Source: Spongiactinospora sp. TRM90649 (GTDB taxonomy: Bacteria > Actinomycetota > Actinomycetes > Streptosporangiales > Streptosporangiaceae). From it: DNA of 40,575 bases. The position numbers and the translations under genes were made by a program. Under the pieces are notes generated by a model. It was given only the letters and a program-made list of their open reading frames with translations, was not told the origin of the DNA and did no database searches. The DNA is taken from the NCBI RefSeq assembly GCF_029382225.1, contig NZ_JARLTC010000018.1, positions 1-40,575 on the forward strand, read 5' to 3'. This document shows positions 22,160 to 28,985 of this stretch, in pieces. The stretch's first letter is position 1. Each line of letters begins with the position of its first letter.

Positions 22160-23448
22160 CCGGCCGCGTCCCACCGACCTCCCCGACCGCTCATCGTCCT
22201 CCACAAGCCCGCACCACCATGCCCGAAAGCCCGCACGACCCGATCAGCGACCCCACACTGGCGGCGCTCTTCACGCGGCACGACGACCTGGCACGTCAAG
22301 GCCCGCGCGTGCTGGACATCGGCTGCGGCCCGGGCCGCTCCTCGCTGGTGCTGGCCCAGGCCGGCGCCGAGGTCACCGCGGTCGACCTGCATCAGCCGTA
22401 CCTCGACGAACTGGCACGAACCGCCGCCGACCGCGGCCTCGCCGTCCACACCATACGAGCGTCGATGGCGGATCTGCCCTTCCCGGACGAGAGCTTCGAC
22501 CTGATCTGGGCCGAAGGATCCGCGTACTTCATCGGCTTCGACACCGCGCTGCGCTCCTGGCGGCGCCTGCTCGCCCCAGGCGGCCGGCTGGTCGTCACCG
22601 AATGCGAATGGAGCACCGGCTCCCCATCCGCCGAAGCCCGCGCGTTCTGGGATCAGACGTATCCGCTGCGCACACGAGAGCACAACATCGCCACGGCGCA
22701 CGCCGTAGGGTACGCCGTCGCCGCGCTGCACACACTCCCCGACCGCGACTGGTTCGAGGAGTACTACACGCCGCTGTCGCAGCGCGCCCACGCGGCCGAC
22801 CTGGCCTTACCCGGGATGCGCGAGGCGGTCGCGGCCACTCTGCAAGAGATCACCATGCGCCGCGAGCACGGCGCGGACTACCAGTACACCGGCTATGTCC
22901 TGCATCCGCAGAAGGACAAGGAGACGAACCCGATCATGACCTCTGCCCTCACCACCCGTCCCGAGAGCGCCGACGACGTCGCCATCATCCGCGACATCAA
23001 CCTCGCCGCCTTCCCCACCCCGCACGAGGCCGACCTCATCGAGGCGCTACGGGCCGACCCGCAGGCATGGCTGCCCGGCCTGTCCTGGCTGGCCGAGGCC
23101 CCCGGCGGCGAGCTCGCCGGATACGCGCTGATCACCCGCTGCCACGTCGGCGACTCACCCGCCCTCACCTTGGGTCCGTGCGCCGTCAAGCCCGAACATC
23201 AGCGGCAGGGCTCCGGTTCCGCCGCCATCCGCGCCGCTCTGCAAGCCGCCCGCGAGCAGGGCGAGAACCTGGTGCTCGTGCTCGGCCACGCCGAGTACTA
23301 CCCGCGATTCGGCTTCACCCCGGCCTCCGGGTACGGCATCCGCCCGCCCTTCGACGTCGAGGACAAGTACATGATGGCGCTTGCCTTCAACCCTGAGCGG
23401 CCCGTCCCGAGTGGCGTCATCCGCTACCCGGCGGCGTTCGGCGTCTGA
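22156..23448 (+). CDS. SAM-dependent methyltransferase fused to a GNAT acetyltransferase
   Basis: This 430-residue protein has two enzyme domains in one frame. The class I methyltransferase (about 20-255) has RVLDIGCGPGRSSLVLAQAG (motif I), VTAVDLHQPYL (motif II) and LLAPGGRLVVTECEW. The GNAT domain (about 257-425) begins MTSALTTRPESADDVAIIRD and has LGPCAVKPEHQRQGSGSAAI (the acetyl-CoA loop) and GHAEYYPRFGFTPASGYGIR, typical of YhbS-like acetyltransferases. An internal Met (MTSALTT) marks where a separate gene probably once began, but there is no stop between. ATG 22156 overlaps the upstream stop as ATGA. Substrates are unknown. A role in resistance would fit the leader-peptide context but is speculative. 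Confidence 0.82.
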   Translation: MTGRVPPTSPTAHRPPQARTTMPESPHDPISDPTLAALFTRHDDLARQGPRVLDIGCGPGRSSLVLAQAGAEVTAVDLHQPYLDELARTAADRGLAVHTIRASMADLPFPDESFDLIWAEGSAYFIGFDTALRSWRRLLAPGGRLVVTECEWSTGSPSAEARAFWDQTYPLRTREHNIATAHAVGYAVAALHTLPDRDWFEEYYTPLSQRAHAADLALPGMREAVAATLQEITMRREHGADYQYTGYVLHPQKDKETNPIMTSALTTRPESADDVAIIRDINLAAFPTPHEADLIEALRADPQAWLPGLSWLAEAPGGELAGYALITRCHVGDSPALTLGPCAVKPEHQRQGSGSAAIRAALQAAREQGENLVLVLGHAEYYPRFGFTPASGYGIRPPFDVEDKYMMALAFNPERPVPSGVIRYPAAFGV

Positions 23449-23617
23449 TCTCCCGCTTTTGAATGTGGCGAACGGCTCTCAGCGTGGCTGGGGGCCGTTC
23501 GACCGTCACGAAGGTTGGCGGTCTTGCGGCCGAGCATCCGTGGTGCGAGACGTGTGACCGGCCTACTTCTGGCGAGCAGCGACACGATCAGGATCCGGGT
23601 GGCGTCGGACAGGGACT

Positions 23618-23734
23618 TGAGCCAGGTCCCAAGCTCGCGCCGCGTGGGACGATCTCACCCTGGGAGAACAGCGCGCGATCTGCCGCCGTCTGATCACCGT
23701 CAAGGTGCAGCCGGTAGTACGCGGGCGACCGTGA
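23618..23734 (+). pseudogene. C-terminal fragment resembling a serine recombinase
   Basis: A frame closing at TGA 23732-23734 reads ARAAWDDLTLGEQRAICRRL followed by ITVKVQPVVRGRP. This matches the pattern near the C-terminus of large serine recombinases (W-x-x-L-x-L-x-x-[QR]-R-x-[IV]-[IV]-R, then a strand and R-G-R). Upstream, stops appear within a few codons. The rest of the gap 23449-23617 holds no gene I can support. Confidence 0.4.
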
Positions 23735-24083
23735 GGCCATCGCCGCCCTGGTCATGGAACGATGGGGCTTGGCCTGCGTCCCCCAGCTCAACGAAGCCCC
23801 CATCGGCCCGGACCCGAGCCACCGCGTGTTCTGCACCGCCGCCGACCGCGAGACCGCGACGCTGCTCGGCATTCGCTCCGGACACCGCGTCCTGCGCCGA
23901 CACAGCCTGTGGGCACACACCAGCGCCGGTCTGGCGATCAAGGTCAACTCCTACATCAACGCCGGCCTCATCCCCGAATGGGCCGACCAGGCATGGCGCT
24001 ACACCAGCCGGCCCGAAGCGCTCATCACCGCCATCGGCACCGGCCGCGACGCCGTCGCCACCGAAACCCTCACCAGCCCGTAC
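23718..24083 (+). pseudogene. Protein fragment, possibly the UTRA domain of a GntR-family regulator
   Basis: The frame opens after a TAG at 23715 and reads YAGDREAIAALVMERWGLAC, then ETATLLGIRSGHRVLRRHSLW and KVNSYINAGLIPEWADQAWR. The middle resembles the LGL-x-x-G-x-x-V-x-x-R-R pattern of UTRA ligand domains. No DNA-binding domain is present and no good start is seen, so it is treated as a decayed piece. The frame continues to 24260 but is no longer protein-like after the tandem repeat at 24087. Assignment is weak. Confidence 0.3.
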
Positions 24084-24086
24084 TCC

Positions 24087-24118
24087 CGCCTAGACCGCCT
24101 AGACCGCCTAGACCGCCT
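24087..24118. repeat. Short tandem repeat of CGCCTAGAC
   Basis: Three full copies of the 9-mer CGCCTAGAC plus a partial fourth. It carries repeated CTAG, which is uncommon in such GC-rich DNA. It overlaps the 3' end of the minus-strand gene 24108-24581 and provides its TAG stop. Confidence 0.85.
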
Positions 24119-24581
24119 CAAGAACCTGCCACTCCGTCGCCGAGGCCACATCGCGCCCAGCCGGAACCGTCTTGAACACCTTCACATACGCCTGAGCCCC
24201 GTTGTAGAAGGTCACGATCACGCTGCGTTCCTTCACCTCAACCCGCTCAACCTCATCTGACCCGGCATTCACGATCACCGCACCCACATGCGCCAGCACA
24301 TCAGCGACGCGCACGCCGCCACCGCCCACCGGCACCCCGGCCAGCGGAACCGGCTCCAGAAGAGCCCCCCGCTGAACCTCAGCCGCCTCACTGTCCTTGT
24401 TCCCGCCCCGGGGAGCACCACCGATGGTGCGCAACAACACGCTGCCACCCGTCACCAGATCGAGGCGCACACCCGCCTCCGGGAGCGAAGGCACACCGAA
24501 GACCGATACGTCTTTGACGGCCTCGCCACCCGTGTTGCTCAGCCACTCCATCAGCAATCCCCGAAACCGTGCGATCCGCAC
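24108..24581 (-). CDS. Unknown 157-residue protein of a mobile-element-like gene run
   Basis: I do not recognise the family. GTG 24581 is chosen because GGAGAGGGG lies just before it. The protein begins VRIARFRGLLMEWLSNTGGE, has strand-rich text (GVRLDLVTGGSVLLRTIGGA) and a Gly/Val-rich centre (VPVGGGGVRVADVLAHVGAV). It ends with VIVTFYNGAQAYVKVFKTVP. The beta-rich pattern and lack of signal or membrane segments suggest a small soluble domain. It lies downstream of the zinc-ribbon gene and a clear terminator, so it probably has its own promoter. Its stop falls in the tandem repeat. Confidence 0.6.
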   Translation of the reverse strand: MRIARFRGLLMEWLSNTGGEAVKDVSVFGVPSLPEAGVRLDLVTGGSVLLRTIGGAPRGGNKDSEAAEVQRGALLEPVPLAGVPVGGGGVRVADVLAHVGAVIVNAGSDEVERVEVKERSVIVTFYNGAQAYVKVFKTVPAGRDVASATEWQVLEAV

Positions 24582-24666
24582 CGCGTGACCCCTCTCCACC
24601 TCGCCCGATGACCGGCCCGAACACCCTACTGTCCACCCCCGCACACCGCCCCCGCTTCGCCAAGGC

Positions 24667-24694
24667 AAAAAGCCCCCAGCAACCGCCGGGGGCT
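24667..24694 (-). terminator. Rho-independent terminator after the zinc-ribbon gene
   Basis: On the minus strand AGCCCCCGGCGGTTGCTGGGGGCT followed by TTTTT forms an intrinsic terminator (stem AGCCCCC/GGGGGCT). It starts 11 bases after the stop of the small gene at 24705-24851 and is the clearest classical terminator in the window. Confidence 0.8.
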
Positions 24695-24704
24695 CAGCCG
24701 CTTT

Positions 24705-24851
24705 CTACCAGCCCGGCGTGTCCTCCTCGATCGGCCGACCCGACCCCGCACAGCGCGCACGAGACCCCGGCGGCTGATGCGGCGGCGCAGGCGTCCCCGG
24801 CGCACCCGTCACCCGTAACCCACACTCAGGACACTTCCCGTAATCGGCCAT
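24705..24851 (-). CDS. Small zinc-ribbon-like protein
   Basis: This 48-residue protein begins MADYGKCPECGLRVTGAPGT and ends CAGSGRPIEEDTPGW. The CPEC pair and a later lone Cys suggest half of a zinc ribbon. ATG 24851 has GGGAGAG a few bases upstream; an alternative ATG at 24863 adds four residues. The closely following terminator supports a real transcription unit on the minus strand. Proteins of this size with CPxCG are frequent in actinobacterial integrative elements, but the function is unknown. Confidence 0.6.
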   Translation of the reverse strand: MADYGKCPECGLRVTGAPGTPAPPHQPPGSRARCAGSGRPIEEDTPGW

Positions 24852-24863
24852 GAACTCTCCCAT

Positions 24864-25085
24864 CTACTCGATTCCCGAGCCAGGCCCGACGCCCAGCTCA
24901 AGCACCAACCAGCCCCGCGCGCCCACCAAGTCAAGGCCCTCCCGCACGCGCCGAGGGGGACGGCAGAGCGCCCTTTGGGTGCCTCCGGCAGCTCCGCCGG
25001 CCCCGCTCCCCTCGATCACATGGACGCGGGACCATTCATCTCCTGAGGTGATCGACCTCGTTGCCTGAGCACGCCCGACCGTCAT
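24864..25085 (-). CDS. Small unknown protein in a coupled minus-strand run
   Basis: This 73-residue frame begins MTVGRAQATRSITSGDEWSR at ATG 25085, which overlaps the previous frame's stop as ATGA, and ends 13 bases before the zinc-ribbon start. It includes RVHVIEGSGAGGAAG and a lone Cys in ALCRPPRRV. Arginine is frequent, which also happens in false frames of GC-rich DNA. The start-stop overlaps and the direction shared with neighbours are the main support. Confidence 0.4.
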   Translation of the reverse strand: MTVGRAQATRSITSGDEWSRVHVIEGSGAGGAAGGTQRALCRPPRRVREGLDLVGARGWLVLELGVGPGSGIE

Positions 25086-25186
25086 CGCCTGCTCACCTCA
25101 CCGAAGGACATCGCTACATCGGCCCACACCACCCGCCGACCACCCGGCAGCAGTTCGGCATCCCAGGCCGGCGACATCTGTTTCAC
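25082..25186 (-). CDS. Very small unknown protein in a coupled minus-strand run
   Basis: A 34-residue frame from GTG 25186 (overlapping the previous stop as GTGA) reads VKQMSPAWDAELLPGGRRVV and ends in EVSRR at a stop overlapping the next ATG. It is too short for domain assignment. Support is positional only. Confidence 0.3.
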   Translation of the reverse strand: MKQMSPAWDAELLPGGRRVVWADVAMSFGEVSRR

Positions 25187-25320
25187 CAGCCCACCAGCTC
25201 ACTGGCCACCGGCAGCACGTCATCCACGCTGGCACCCGAGCCCCCGAACGCCTCCAAGACCTGGGCGATCCAATGTCGCGCCACCGGCACCGACTTCCGC
25301 GTCCCGGGCATCGACAACAT
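25183..25320 (-). CDS. Very small unknown protein, first of the coupled minus-strand run
   Basis: A 45-residue frame from ATG 25320 reads MLSMPGTRKSVPVARHWIAQ followed by VLEAFGGSGASVDDVLPVAS and ends ELVGW. The amphipathic helix pattern looks like genuine protein. Its stop overlaps the next GTG. No ribosome binding site is obvious, and the gene lies just beside a broken HTH fragment on the other strand, so it may itself be a remnant. Confidence 0.35.
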   Translation of the reverse strand: MLSMPGTRKSVPVARHWIAQVLEAFGGSGASVDDVLPVASELVGW

Positions 25321-25341
25321 CAGCGGCACCACCGCCGCCAC

Positions 25342-25595
25342 CGCGCGGCCCTACGGATCGAAGCCGACGATCTGCACGCCCAGATCGCCGAGCCGGCACG
25401 GCGGCTGAGCGCCGCCGAGCAGATGCCGTCCCGGCTGCGCGTCACCCGCGAGACGATCTTGGAGATGACCGGCGAGCCGGGCGAGACCACCTCTGCCGCG
25501 CCCACGCTCTCGCCCGTCTACCAGCGGCTCCTGGCGATCGTGGAGCAAGCGCCGGATGGGCTGCGGGTCAAGGACATCTGCCGGATGCTGAACAC
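25342..25595 (+). pseudogene. Broken coiled-coil/HTH protein of a type seen beside actinobacterial insertion elements
   Basis: The frame reads RAALRIEADDLHAQIAEPAR, then LRVTRETILEMTGEPGE, then YQRLLAIVEQAPDGLRVKDI and CRMLNT. This is the order of a small actinobacterial protein with an N-terminal coiled coil, an R-[LI]-x-[IV]-TRET-[IV]-xE motif and a C-terminal winged helix (L-R-x-K-D-[IV]-C). The winged helix is cut after its second helix, exactly where the 158-bp hypF copy begins. No start codon is evident. Confidence 0.5.
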
Positions 25596-25753
25596 CGGCG
25601 GCGTTCGCCTCCAGCAGCATCGCGGCCTCACCCTCGAAGGTGTTCTCGCCGCACAGGCCGAGCAGCGCGGCGGCGGCGTCGAACAGCCGTCCCGCGCTGG
25701 AGGCGAACGGGCTGTTCACCCCTCTGGCGATCATGCGCCGGATCAGGCCGGCC
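25596..25753 (-). pseudogene. Isolated 158-bp copy of an internal hypF segment
   Basis: This is identical to 15971-16128 at 157 of 158 positions and in the same orientation. On the minus strand it still encodes AGLIRRMIARGVNSPFASSA and the following hypF residues to MLLEANAA, but nothing else of hypF is present on either side. The very high identity indicates a recent copying event. It interrupts the HTH fragment at 25342-25595. Confidence 0.9.
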
Positions 25754-26020
25754 GTGGCTTGCGACGAGTTACCGTCGAGCGACCGATGGCCACCATGACT
25801 GTAAAACGTCGAAAAATGGCCGAAAAAGAGGTGAATGCAGGTGCGACGCACTGGCATCCTTGAAAGCTGTATGCGTACCGCCGCCATAGGGGCGCGCATT
25901 TTGCCGGTTGAGGTGTACGGATTCAAGAGCGAATCGCGAGGACCTGCCTAATCGTTGCATCCTTTCGCGTTCAGATTCATGCGGGTTGATTCCTATTCAA
26001 AAAGGAGACAGGGGGAGTCA
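25754..26020. other. Lower-GC upstream region of the biosynthetic regulator
   Basis: Base composition drops noticeably here (runs such as GTAAAACGTCGAAAAATGG and TTCAAAAAGGAGAC). No gene is supported. The stretch probably contains the promoter of the regulator gene; the end carries AGGGGGAG just before the proposed TTG start. Confidence 0.45.
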
Positions 26021-27313
26021 TTGCTTCATGCTGGTGGGCCTCGCATATCTTCGGAGCTGGGCCAATATCTGCGGAGGCTTCGACTGCACGCCGGTTTGAC
26101 ACAGGAGGAATTGTCGGAACGATCTGGTGTAAGCGTGCGGACCATCGGCAACATCGAGTGTGACCGCATCGCCCAGCCCCGGACAACGTCGATAAGGGCA
26201 CTCGCCGAAGCACTCGGTCTCTCCTCGGGGCGACTGATCCAGGGCGGCGCCGTCGTGACGCGCACCGCATCGCCACCTATTCCCGATCCATGGAGAGTGA
26301 CGCCGCCGTTTCACATACCTTACGACGCCCTCGATTTCACCGGCCGCCAGGCGGCCATCGCCGATGTCCGATCGATCTATCGAGATCGTGCCTCTGCGAA
26401 CAGGGGCGATGCATCGCCTCTCGTGGTCACCGGGGCGGCCGGCTCGGGCAAGACCTCATTCGCCACCCATGTAGCGCATCGAATGCGTTCCGATCACCCC
26501 GATGGCTCCGTCCTTCTCCCACTCCGAGGGCCGGGCGAGGGGCCGCTGGACTCCACCGAAGCGCTCGCACGCCTTGTTCTGCTGCTTGGCGGCCCACGTC
26601 TCCCCGACAGATTCGAGGCGCAGTTGGACTGGTACCGGAGCACGACGGTCAACCGGCGGATGATGATCATCTTTGATGACGCCCAGGATGAGAACCAAAT
26701 ACTTCCGCTGCTGCCGGACCTGCGCAGCTGCACGGTGATTGTCACCGGTCGCCGGAGATTGGCAGGGTTGGCCGGTTCGAAGCGCCTGGAGTTGGAGCCG
26801 TTCAGCGGTGAGGAGTCGCTCGAGCTCCTGCGGCGCATCCTCGGCGCCGATCGGGTCGGCGCCGAGCCCGTTCCGGCCTACGAGCTCACCACGTTGTGTC
26901 ATGGGCTGCCGTTGGCGCTGCGGCTCGTCGGCACCAAACTGGCCTCCCGGCCGCACTGGAAACTCGCCGATATGGTCGCGCGTCTGTCGGATGAGGCCAG
27001 GGTGCTCGATGAGATCAGCTATAAGAACAGGGAGCTCCGTCGCCTGCTGGCCGGTGCGATCCGAAGAGTGGATCCGATCGCTCAGCGGATTCTCCGGCGG
27101 CTCGGCCGTTCGCGAGAATCACGATGGACCGCCGGGCGTGCCGCAGCCATACTCGGCATGACCTTGGACGAGACGATGGAGCTCCTGGAATGCCTGGTCG
27201 AGGAACGGCTGCTGGTCGCGGCACCCCCCTCGCACAGAGGGGAGATCGTCTACGAATTTCCGAATCTCCTGGGGGTGTACGCACGCGAACTCGCCGAGAC
27301 CCCCTTTCTTTAG
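26021..27313 (+). CDS. XRE-HTH/NB-ARC (STAND-type) transcriptional regulator
   Basis: This 430-residue regulator begins with an XRE-type HTH (about 11-65; LGQYLRRLRLHAGLTQEELS and ERSGVSVRTIGNIE). An NB-ARC ATPase follows, with a P-loop at about 139 (GAAGSGKTSF), Walker B at about 215 (MMIIFDDAQD), a VTGRRR sensor and HGLPLALRLVGTKLA at about 294. A winged-helix-like end (RILRRLGRSRESRWTAGRAA) closes the protein. There are no TPR repeats, so it is shorter than AfsR-like members. TTG 26021 is preferred for its AGGGGGAG; ATG 25979 would add 14 unlike residues and has no ribosome binding site. It converges on the MFS gene of the NRPS operon with 22 bases between and is its likely pathway-specific regulator. 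Confidence 0.82.
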   Translation: MLHAGGPRISSELGQYLRRLRLHAGLTQEELSERSGVSVRTIGNIECDRIAQPRTTSIRALAEALGLSSGRLIQGGAVVTRTASPPIPDPWRVTPPFHIPYDALDFTGRQAAIADVRSIYRDRASANRGDASPLVVTGAAGSGKTSFATHVAHRMRSDHPDGSVLLPLRGPGEGPLDSTEALARLVLLLGGPRLPDRFEAQLDWYRSTTVNRRMMIIFDDAQDENQILPLLPDLRSCTVIVTGRRRLAGLAGSKRLELEPFSGEESLELLRRILGADRVGAEPVPAYELTTLCHGLPLALRLVGTKLASRPHWKLADMVARLSDEARVLDEISYKNRELRRLLAGAIRRVDPIAQRILRRLGRSRESRWTAGRAAAILGMTLDETMELLECLVEERLLVAAPPSHRGEIVYEFPNLLGVYARELAETPFL

Positions 27314-27335
27314 GGTAGCGGCATCGCCTGCGATT

Positions 27336-28985
27336 CTAATTGCGTCTCCGCCTCGCAATGGCATAACCAGCCATGATCGATCCGGTCAGCACCGACATCG
27401 CGAGGTTGAAGAGCAGCGTGAGTGAGAAGCTCTGCCGAGCGGCTCCCGCAATGGTGCGTCGTACCACTTTTTCCACCTCCGCCCCGCCCGCACAGTCCAC
27501 ATGCGTACCATTCATCAGGGCGTCCTGGTTCTTGCGGACGCATGATTCGAGATCGGCGGTCAGTTCCTGGATCTCGGACGCCGGAATACCGCTGACGACG
27601 AGTCTTTGCCTGAGGTCGGCGACGTCGCTCCTGTGCGTTGCCTCAATCTGTTGGTGCACGATCCCCGTGAATATGATGATCGCTATTGCCACGCCCACCT
27701 GCTGGGCGATCAGCTGAAGCGTAGTGAAAACGCCGGAGGCGGTCGCGGAAATGTCATTGCGGACATTACGCAGCAACATTTCATAGAGCGGCGTGGTGAC
27801 CAGTGCCTGCCCGATTCCGAGCAGCGCGGTTGCCGGAACCAGAGCGAGCACCGTGACGTCCTGGCCGGTGGCGGCGATCGTCAAAGCCACGCCAATGATG
27901 CCCACGATCATGATCGCCGCCCCCAAGACGATCACCCATTCCCCCATGCGCTCTTTGAGGGGCTTGACGAAGTAGGAAGTGATCAGGAACAGCGAGCTGA
28001 ACGGCAACAGGGAAAGGCCGGATTCAAATGGCGAGAAACCGCACACCGATTGCAGATAGAGCGTGATGAGAAGAAAGTAGCCGGGCGGTCCGAGGAAGAA
28101 GACCATGATGACGATGACACCGGTGACGAAGTTGCGGTCCCGGAACAGTTCGGGAGGAAGCACTGGGGCATGGCCTCTTCTGGTGGCCTGGCGTTCGACC
28201 TTGACCAGAAGGATTCCGAGGAGGGCAGCGAGCCCGAGCATCGCGAGCACCCAGGGAGGCCAGTTGAGCTGCCTTCCGTACGTGAGCGGGAACAACACTG
28301 TCGCCACGAGCATCGCCAGCGTGAAGACGCCGGCGATGTCCAGCCGCCGACCGGAAGGGGCATGCGATTCGACCAGCCAGCGGCGACCCAGCAGGAAGGC
28401 GGCGGCCGCGAGGGGGATGCTGATGAGAAAGATGGATCGCCATCCCATACCCGCGACGTCGGCCGCGAGCAGCAGGCCGCCGAAGACCATGCCGCTGCCC
28501 CATGACAGGCCCATCACCACGCCGAAGACCGAGAATGCACGTTCGCGACCGGGACCGGTGAACATCGCGTGCAGGGAGCCGATGCCCTGGGGCATGATGA
28601 GCCCGGCGGCCAGGCCTTGGAGAACGCGTGCGGCCACAAGCACCTGGGCCGACCACGCCAGACCGCACAGCAGCGACGCCACCGAGATGCCGACGATCCC
28701 GATGAGGAACAGTCGTCGGCGGCCGAAACTATCGCCCAACCGGCCCCCGGTGATGACCGTGAGGCCGACCGCGCCGCCATAGCTGATCGCCACGAGCTGG
28801 ATCTCGGACAGCGTCGCCGAGAGGTCGCGCTGGATGTGCGGCAACGCCACGTTCACGATGAAGAAGTCCACTTGAACGATGAACATGCCGAGTAGCAGCG
28901 CGACGAACCCGAGCCACTGCGGCTTGCCTGGCCGTTCCTCGGAATCAGTTGCTCCGGCTACGTCGGCGGAGGCGTTACGAGCCAC
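27336..28985 (-). CDS. MFS exporter of the DHA2 (14-TM, EmrB/QacA) type
   Basis: This 549-residue drug:H+ antiporter-type protein starts at GTG 28985, 11 bases inside the NRPS gene, so it is probably translated by coupling. About 14 hydrophobic segments are visible. Motif D1-like LGMFIVQVDFFIVNVALPHI is in TM1, the GGRLGDSFGRRRLFLIG loop (motif A) lies between TM2 and TM3, and a motif C-like Gly/Pro-rich stretch follows. A long extracytoplasmic loop before the last helix contains two Cys (ESCVRKNQ and HVDCAGG), which could form a disulfide. The location makes it the exporter or self-resistance pump for the NRPS product. Confidence 0.9.
   Translation of the reverse strand: MARNASADVAGATDSEERPGKPQWLGFVALLLGMFIVQVDFFIVNVALPHIQRDLSATLSEIQLVAISYGGAVGLTVITGGRLGDSFGRRRLFLIGIVGISVASLLCGLAWSAQVLVAARVLQGLAAGLIMPQGIGSLHAMFTGPGRERAFSVFGVVMGLSWGSGMVFGGLLLAADVAGMGWRSIFLISIPLAAAAFLLGRRWLVESHAPSGRRLDIAGVFTLAMLVATVLFPLTYGRQLNWPPWVLAMLGLAALLGILLVKVERQATRRGHAPVLPPELFRDRNFVTGVIVIMVFFLGPPGYFLLITLYLQSVCGFSPFESGLSLLPFSSLFLITSYFVKPLKERMGEWVIVLGAAIMIVGIIGVALTIAATGQDVTVLALVPATALLGIGQALVTTPLYEMLLRNVRNDISATASGVFTTLQLIAQQVGVAIAIIIFTGIVHQQIEATHRSDVADLRQRLVVSGIPASEIQELTADLESCVRKNQDALMNGTHVDCAGGAEVEKVVRRTIAGAARQSFSLTLLFNLAMSVLTGSIMAGYAIARRRRN

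Noticed and set aside
24087..24118. CRISPR array
   Set aside because: The repeat unit is 9 bp without spacers. No array-like repeat-spacer structure or cas genes are seen anywhere in the window.
25273..25863. 196-codon plus-strand frame as one gene
   Set aside because: It is a chance joining of the HTH fragment with the antisense strand of the hypF copy, so it is not a single gene.
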